DNA of 64,000 nt, taken from positions 14,570,001 to 14,634,000 of the forward strand of contig OY783205.1 in NCBI GenBank assembly GCA_963678705.1, written 5' to 3'. Within the stretch, counting starts at the first letter, position 1. Each line of letters starts with the position of its first letter. Below the pieces are notes generated by a model. The model saw nothing but the letters and a program-made list of their open reading frames with translations, searched no databases and had not been told where the DNA came from. This document shows, one piece after another, positions 47,001 to 56,000 of this stretch. The DNA comes from Panorpa germanica (Eukaryota; Arthropoda; Insecta; Mecoptera; Panorpidae). The translations under genes were made by a program, and so were the position numbers.

Positions 47001-50000
47001 AATATGTTTGATTTGATTAAAAATTATTTCTTAATACATATACTCTGCCTAGTTTTATTTTCAATAAAGATATGCATAAAATTAGATTTGTCACGTCTAT
47101 TCTTAGATCTATTTTGTCTGAGTATATATGAATGAAGATTTCTTTTAAATTAAATTTTTGAAACAGCGTTTTAGAAAATTCTCTCACAAAACTACAGAGT
47201 ATCAATTTCACTAAATCCAACAGTCATAAAAATTAAATGATAAAAAAACACTGTAGAATAAATATTTCTCTGTAAGTTCAAGTGCAAAAGATATGTGTGC
47301 TATATTGTATTTAATCTTAGTACAGTTTACTCACGGATGTAGCTATTTAGACTAGCTGCAGCTTGTTGGGAGAATTGAGCGATGGCTGAAGTTTCCAAAG
47401 TAACTCGCAGATTCATCTCTCGTTCCAGAACCGTGGTAAAGGTAAATGCTTGGTTGCTAACTTCTTCACTAGTGGTAACAGATGTAAATAATTCACGACG
47501 ATTACAAGCTCTGGTTGCGCTGTTGAAAACACCGCGCTGAAAGATAAATACAGGTTGTAATAAGAATCTCCAACCCGAAATTATTTTAGTTAAATCAAGA
47601 ATAGATTTTGCCTTTGTGGTTTTTGTACTTTTCATTAAAAGGAAAAATGTTTCTGTTTTCAGGTGTCATATTAGAAATCGGTTATGAACGTTTTCCAGCA
47701 ATAATAGTATATCAATTACCTTTGTATTTAAAAAAAAATTAATTAAATAGTTTATATTATATAAATAAACTATCATAAATTAATAAAAAGGTGTAAGAAT
47801 TTGATTTGAATAAAAAAAAAAAGGAAAATAATAACAGAAAAAATACGTTAAGTGTAGACTTCGTCGAAGTAACTTATAGAATGACGTTTACTGAATTACA
47901 CTTATTTTTAAAAAACGAATTGAAATTATCAGTGGAAGATGTGATGGCTATTCAAGTGAATAGAACATTTATTAATTGATAACTATATTGAAATGACAAA
48001 TGGGAAAATAATTTACAAAGGTACGGACGACAATAATTATAATGTTTATATAGAAAGAGCAGTTAAATTCACAATTGTAAGAATGCACAATATAGAATAT
48101 GAAATTCAAGACATAACGATTCAACACGCAATACAAGGATTTGGTACAGTTATTAGCATCAAAAAAGAAACTTGGGGTAAAGATATGCCTTTCCCAGTTT
48201 ATAACGGAACAAGATCAATAAAGATGATTTTGAAGAAAGAAATCCCACCGTATATACCAATGATTGGCAGAAAGGTTTGGGTTAGCTATGCTACCCAAAA
48301 GAAAACTTGTAGGTTTTGTGATAAAGAAGACCATTTAGGACAAGATTGCCCTGCTAAAATAAGCAACAGAATAAATTCAAATGGTTTTGCACGCAGCTAT
48401 GCAGCCATTGCGGGGAATACAATGAATGACAAAGCGGTAACTGATTGTGTTGTTCCAACTGAATCAAAAAATGAAGAATTAAGTTTTGTCAATAATTCAA
48501 TTTTTCCACCCTTAATGCCAAAGAATACGCAAAATAAAACAAAAATCATTTCAACAGCTACTAATGATGATACTATTGCAATTGTAAATAATAATGATAA
48601 TTTGTCCAAAATTCCTACAGCACACAAGGATATTGAGAGAAAAATTGTAGAATCATCGTCAAATGAAGATCCTTTGGCAAATTCTGAAATTGAAGATTGC
48701 TCAGATAATTCCGCTGCATCCAAAATGGAAAGAGGATTGTAAAAAAAAGATAAGAAAAATAGCAAACGACCAAAGAAACAAAAAAAAGTGACAGGAAAAG
48801 CACTAGATGTAAAAGATAAAACAATTGAATAACCTTTATCTATTCAATATCTTTTAATATGACCACGATTTGGACATAATTTTATTACAAGAAGTTAATA
48901 TAGAAAATTTAAGTTTCTTCAAACCTTATTCCTATATCTCGAACATTGGCATAAATAATAGAGGAACTGTAATTTTGTTGAGGCCTGGAATAGAAGCTAC
49001 AGATAGTACTACCTGAATGCACAGCCTACCTCCTATGAATGAAGACTCCTACCCTAATTTATCGATACTTAATACATCGATATTATCTTTGAAGAGGCAC
49101 TACTTAAGCTCACCGCTATTAAACTATACCAATCCAGTTATAGCTTTATGTATTAAAAAGAAAAAAAGGGATACAAAAAAAAAAAAATGTAGTTGACTTG
49201 TAAATTAGTTATCGTGGCGTCGTTTTAAAATATTGAAATATGTATAAATACATTGTTATGTTGTTGAAAATGTATGAATTATATCTGGAATGAATTAAAA
49301 AAAAAAAATTACCAATGAAAATTGCGCACGGTCGTAATCAATTCAGTTCGACTTCTAAAACCTAATTTAATATGGGGAGATGTGGATGTGGATCGAGGGG
49401 AGAAGCGAGATGGAAAAACAGATGTTTGGAGAAGTGAGGGATAACCTGGTAAATACATATAGGTAGGAAGAGAAACGGAGATTATTTTTATGATTATGAA
49501 GAATGGGTAGGATGAAGTAGGATGAATAAATGGGGCGCAGAGTAGATGTAAAGATAAAGTGAAAAATTGAAGGAGGGCTGTGGCCAGTGGCGTAGCTAGG
49601 TAACCAAAGGCCCCGGTGCAAAAAGAAACTGGGGCCCTAACTAAACTGTTTAGGTTTTATCAAGTCGTATATATATATATATATATATAAGAGTAATTCA
49701 TAAAATGTTTCACTCATGTAAATCAGTTCTGTTCGATCACGATAATTGTTCGCAAGACTCAGGAATACGGCCACCGGTTATTACTGCATACCTCACAACA
49801 ATGCTTAGCTGGTCTACCTTCGATAAATCTAAATCTAAACTGTTCTTTTTATATAATGAAATAAAAACTGTGATTTCTCATAAGCCTCAATGTTAAATTA
49901 AAAAAAATTCAAAGTTCAATATATTTTTACTGGTTCTCTGCAGTTTTTCTAAAATTTAACGAGTTCATTATCTTATTATAATCTACTAATATGCCCAATT

Positions 50001-53000
50001 TTAGAAAATATTAAACGGTAACTCTCTGACGACCTTAAAGTCGTGTTGCAACCTATTTTATTTACATTCCAAAGGTGGGAGAATTTTTAGCTAGTACAAT
50101 ACGAGGTTCACTGGTCAGGGTTGAAGGGACCCCTGAGCTTGAGGGCCCAGGTGCCCAGCACCGAGTGTTATTAAACTTTAACACTTAAACTAAACTTAAA
50201 TTAAATTAAACGTTAACTTTGTTATTAAAATGAGTGTTCGTTAGTGAAAATGTTGCGTTGTAAAATCATCTTTAGCGGCTAGACGCATATTTGGATGAAT
50301 GACTATATTAATAATCATGGGTATGGTAATCTCTCGCGGAGGTGACGTGAATTGGCCACCATGATCGTGCGATTTGACCACACTAGACTTTCTCTTGTGT
50401 GATTTTCAAGTCACAAGTATACGCCAATACACTGCACGCCAATAAGCTGCAATCGGTAGATGCCCTCAAAGTCAACATAGTCAAGGTCATTGCTCAAATT
50501 TATCCAGATTTATGCAGCAGAATTATCAGATTCGTGTCACAGTGCCATTCGTATCGCAGACGATATTTGAACGATATCATATTCCATACATAATGGCATA
50601 CATGAGCGTTTCAAATAAAAAAAGAATTTCTTTAATACCTCACACAAAGCTTGTTTTTTTCCATTTTAACATCGAGCCGTCCTTATTGGAAAACTCTGAT
50701 TTTTAAACTTTAATAAGTACCCGTGTTTGGAGTCAAATGGTATCTTATCTGTAAGTCATCGTTTATTGTCATCTTTCAAACAAGGATAATAATAATTTCA
50801 TATAAAATAAACATAATTTCAGATAAAATTATTGTGTACTTTTAAAATAAGCAAGTTTGAGTTATCTGTAAATATGGTGAAATTATAGCCCAGATCGGTA
50901 ATTAAATTCTTGTTTCTAGATGGAAAAACATATGTGGAAATCAAAGAAAAGTTAGTTCCGTTTTTGAGGACGTTTCACCTTCAGTGACAACTATCAGATA
51001 TTAGTGCAATGAATTCAAGCGTGATCAGCCGTCTGTCCTAGATGAAGAACGTTAAAAACTATCCAAAACGCACTGTTGGCCTCGTTTTAACTAATACGTT
51101 AGCATCCGAGTATACTGACAGATTGTAAATTAATTAGAATTCAAAAATAACAAAATAAAGAGGTGTAACATCCAGGATGAGAATAATATTAAAAAAATAT
51201 TCTCTAAAAAACTGAAGTGTTCAAAACCAGTGTTTATCAGCTAATTAAACTTAACTGCCTGTTATTTATGATAGTGCTTCTATGATATTTAGATTATTGC
51301 ACAATTTACCCATTTGATAAATAAAACATTATCGCAAATAATCCACAACGCATTTATCATGTTTACCTAGTAGATTAATACGAGTATGAAACAAATTTAA
51401 AAACAATTACCTGATAAGTTCCTGGAATAGATACATAATTCTTTTCATAGTTCATTTGGTATTTCTATACGTTACTTAAAAGTACATTTGTTATCAGTGA
51501 AACTAGATAAGAAAACATCGATTTATATTTAACAAATAATTCCTTATTCAACAAGGATCAGAAAATCATATGACAGGAAAATGAAAGAACCAATTACGCT
51601 TAAGTAGAAGTTGATTACTCTTCAATTCATTTTTAGGAATTTCATTATTACGTCATTGATATTTAGCTATCAAGGAAGTAACAATGGATGATTTTAAGAA
51701 CCTTATGTGATTATTTATAATAGGACATGTGAATTTGATGCGATATAATCGTAACTCAACAAGAACATACAGCGTAACACAATGATTGTATTAAGAAACA
51801 TAGAAACGTCATTAATATAAAAGTGATTGTGAACAATGATTTCATTTCTATAAAATTATACTACATATTGATAAAGTTGGCTATCAAGACTTCAAATGTC
51901 CAATTATTTTTTAATAGGTCGCACTATTATAACAGATAAAGTGTAACATCGATATATTGAATCTCAAGGGGAAAGAGAAAACGTCGAACTATCGAGGCCT
52001 TCGATATTGAAGGTATTGGATATTGAATTGGATATTGGTATTGGAAGGTATTTGATATTGTTTAAAAAAATTAAGTGCATCTTTAAATAATGTCTTAAAT
52101 TGTTGTTTGCGCCTACATGAAAGTGTCGCTTCCTTTAATGCGTAAATTCGAAATATCGAGTGTTACCCTGACCAGTCATTCGAAATGTAGACTTAAAAAT
52201 AACATGGGGGATATACAAAAACTCGAATGGTAAAACTTTGATAAATCAAGGAATCATTAATATTGAGGATATATTGAGATTGCACTGCATTAAAAAGTCA
52301 TTTTAGACCATTTAGTTATTAAAGAGATCTAAGTGTAATAACAAAGGTCTGAGTGTGATGTCACATTCAATTTCTCTTCTATGATATATATTTTTTAAAT
52401 TTGATTTCCGAAGATTATTACAATCTGTTCGGAATAGAGGATATACAGTGATATGTATGTAAATTGTAAGTGTCTTACGCGGTGTGTTCAGCAGAATACG
52501 ATACATATAAGAAAACGTCATTTTTATGACGTCAATATTCAGTGAAGGAATTTTAAAATTTCTTATCATATTTGTATTTATTAAGAAAGGTCCTACCTGT
52601 GAGTAGTACATGTCTAGAAGTTGTGATAATCGAAGTCCAGAAGCGCTGTTAGCCCAATTCCTGACACTGGCACCCAAGATCAAACCATCGAGTCCTCCAC
52701 GGATTTCAGCATCTGTCATTTCATTGCGATTGTTTTGAGTTAAGAAGTACCATCTGTGGACATGTGAACTATTCCAAGAACCGGGTCCTCCTACTTGAAT
52801 GTTGCCAACCAAGGGACCTTGCAAAAGAGCAGCTTCGGCAATGTCACCTGTAAATGTTATTTACGCTTACTTGCAATTATTTTAAAATGATTGTAAAGAA
52901 TAAGGTAGTACATGTGGCTTTGAAAATACATATTCAGATTCTATTCAAACATACGTATGTTTTAGCCAGAGATCAAATGGACATTCTACTTTTTGTTATT

Positions 53001-56000
53001 TGAAATTAAAGTAATTTAAGGGCTAAGGGTAGTACAATGAAAGATACTGTATAGGAGAAAAGAGGATGTGCAAACCAAAAATGGAGACTTTGAAACATAT
53101 AACAGAGGAATGTGAATATAAATAGGTAGTGAAAAAAGATTAGAGGAGCTGATAAGAAGAGGAAAGGAAGGAAAGAGGTTGACGAAAGTAAAGAGAAGAA
53201 GTGAAAAAATAGAGGGAAGGGAGAAAAGCAGAGTGGGTAACAAGGTAAGTTCTTAGTGTTAAGAGTTTAGCAAGAGTATTACAAATGTAATGTATGCTAA
53301 ATTTATGTAGCAAGGAAAATATAAGAATGTAATACCTAATAGCCAAAAATTTAAAATCTTGAATAAATAAAATAAGTCATTCGTTATTCAATGATGAAAT
53401 TTTATCAATGCTGATAAATAGAATACAGATCAAGCCTCTTTGTTATTACATTAAGTATAATTATATATTTCTTAAAAATGTATGTATTTTCTTATTTTTT
53501 CATGACCTAATTCATCTTTGTATAATATTATTAAAGAAGAGGGGTTTGTGACAAAAAAAAAATAGTTTTGGCACAATTCCGCTTCCTACTCATGACAATC
53601 TTGAACAATACCTGTAAGTGTTGCTGCGAATAAGTTGTCTACTTGGGCGTTAACAACTTGTTGTCCTGAACGGCTCCTGTACGCTTGAAGAAGTCTTCCC
53701 ACATTTACTTGCTGCCGTTCCAGGCCTGCGGCGATTCCGGCAATCAACGGTCCAGCAGCTACAGCACCCCACCTGCAATTTAATAATTCATATTTTTGTC
53801 ATGATCCATAGAAAACATTTCTGATAAGTAATACTGAATTGTAATACGAATAATTAGAAGAATCCTGCGTTGTGACTTTTAAGATGATCATTGTTTAAAA
53901 ATCACATAATCCCTTTATAAGTCAGTATCTGCAGTTCCGCATGGCTTGCATTTAACGCATTGTAGGTCAGCACCATTATAATTTGACCTGGGAATATCTT
54001 ATTAAAATGGTTCTTTTTGTTTTTCTGATTGTTCCACTATTTTATCAAATTTTCTTGAAAACCATTGCTTTTTTGCAGTAATTTCTTTTTCTTATCTTTC
54101 TTTTGTTTTATAAATTTGAAGTCGTAAATGCATCGGAAACAAAGATATTATTAGAAAGCCAAAAAATGGTTATACATTTTCACCTGAAAATAGTATGTAG
54201 ACTACAATTTGGTAGGAACTTTTCATCTATTCATTTAGAACGTTGAATAAAAGAACTACAGCCATTTCAATAAGTTATAATGAGGATTCGGTATACAACA
54301 TCTCAAGCAACATCTCAAATCGACTGTCTATCGGTTAACTTCGTTGAAAATACGACGGCAATACTGATGAAAAGAAGGAAAAGATCAACTAGTCAATAAT
54401 TATTTATGATTTTTACTTTTTATATATTTATATATTGATAACACCCAACCTTGAGGTTTTGATAGATAGAATTTTATCAATATACAGTGCATTTTTATAT
54501 CTGTAACTTTTCAAAAAATCAACCTTATTTTTTCAGTGGTGGAAATATTTAATTTTTTCACAGCTCGAATAAAGTCGCTGTATTTAAAATATCTAAAGTG
54601 GTATTCTGTATGCATAATTTTCCATCGCCCTTATAAGATACAGCGGTGAAAAAGTATAGTGACGTATTTTAAGACGTCATCAATTTTAAAAATATTTGAC
54701 TAATCACGGCATTCAGAATATTCAAATATTTAAAAATTCAAACACTTGATAAGTAAGAATACATGTCAATTGTTCAAGTCAATTGACAAGCAACATAACC
54801 TCACTATCTGATATATTTATATTTGTATATTCATATGACTATACATATACTGGTATTAACAAATTTGTACTGAAATTCAAATTATAATTCGAATTGTTTG
54901 ATAGTTCTAAAAAATACAGCGATAAAAATTTGAAAGTCACTGCTTTTTTCCAGCGGCAAAAATAAAATCGATGGAAATTTGTTAGAGAATACCAAATAAA
55001 AAATCATCGCTTTTGTGACGTCATTTTACAGCGATGAAATTTTTTCATCGGTGAAAATACTTTACAGAATAAGGCCTTTAGTTACGAGTCACAATATAAT
55101 TCAACAGTTGAATCAATGCAACAGTAATAAAATATTATTTGCAAATAATAAAATTATTGTAGCAGCGGTAGTAGCAAATAGCCAGATCTTTTTGAAATTA
55201 AAACACATTGTGAAATATATCAGTTGGTTGTGAAGGGAAATGTTGCATCAGTGAGGATAGTTTCTCGGACTAAAAGATAAGGCGCATTCTATTGCTTGAA
55301 ACTAAAAAAGTGGCAATATGATATTTATTTACAAAATATTATAGCTTTTTAAGACGTATGTAAAAAATTTAAACATTAATCTGAGTAATTTTTAATATTG
55401 GCCCTTTTGCTCCAAGCGTCATTAGTTCAGTAAGCAATTTGGCAATTTGGAAATGAATTTGCTTAACGCCGGCCTACTTCCGATGATGATAAATGTGGCG
55501 TCGTAGTCTTATATATGTGGACTATAGCACTCCCTAATAAGTTTACGATTATGTATATACATAATCAATTTAACTTGATAACAACCAGCAGATACACCAG
55601 TCATCGTCAAGTATACTCTTGGTCATCAGTATAATTATGTATTTATGAGTTATTTTTAATTCATCTAGATAGAATTTTACATATAGACAAATGGAAGAGA
55701 TCTGTTTACCAATATTTTCCATCAAATATAATTACTAATATTAAACAAATAAAATGAGAATTTTCATTAATTCATATGAAATTCTGCTGAATTCAAATAA
55801 AGAATTACGTCACATGTGAATCTTGTACATCGTACCTGGTTCTTATAACGCCATTTTCTACGGGACATTGGCTAATTGCTGTACCAACTTGCTCAGCTGC
55901 GAAGTAGTCAGTGTCCACAGGATTTGGTACACCAGCATCTCTTCCTTGGATGTCAGCATAATCTTCCTCGACAGGTTCAGTTACTTCACCTTCTTCTTCA

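Noticed and set aside
48397-48765. 122-codon minus-strand frame
   Set aside because: Antisense shadow of the LINE ORF1 frame at 47993-48742.
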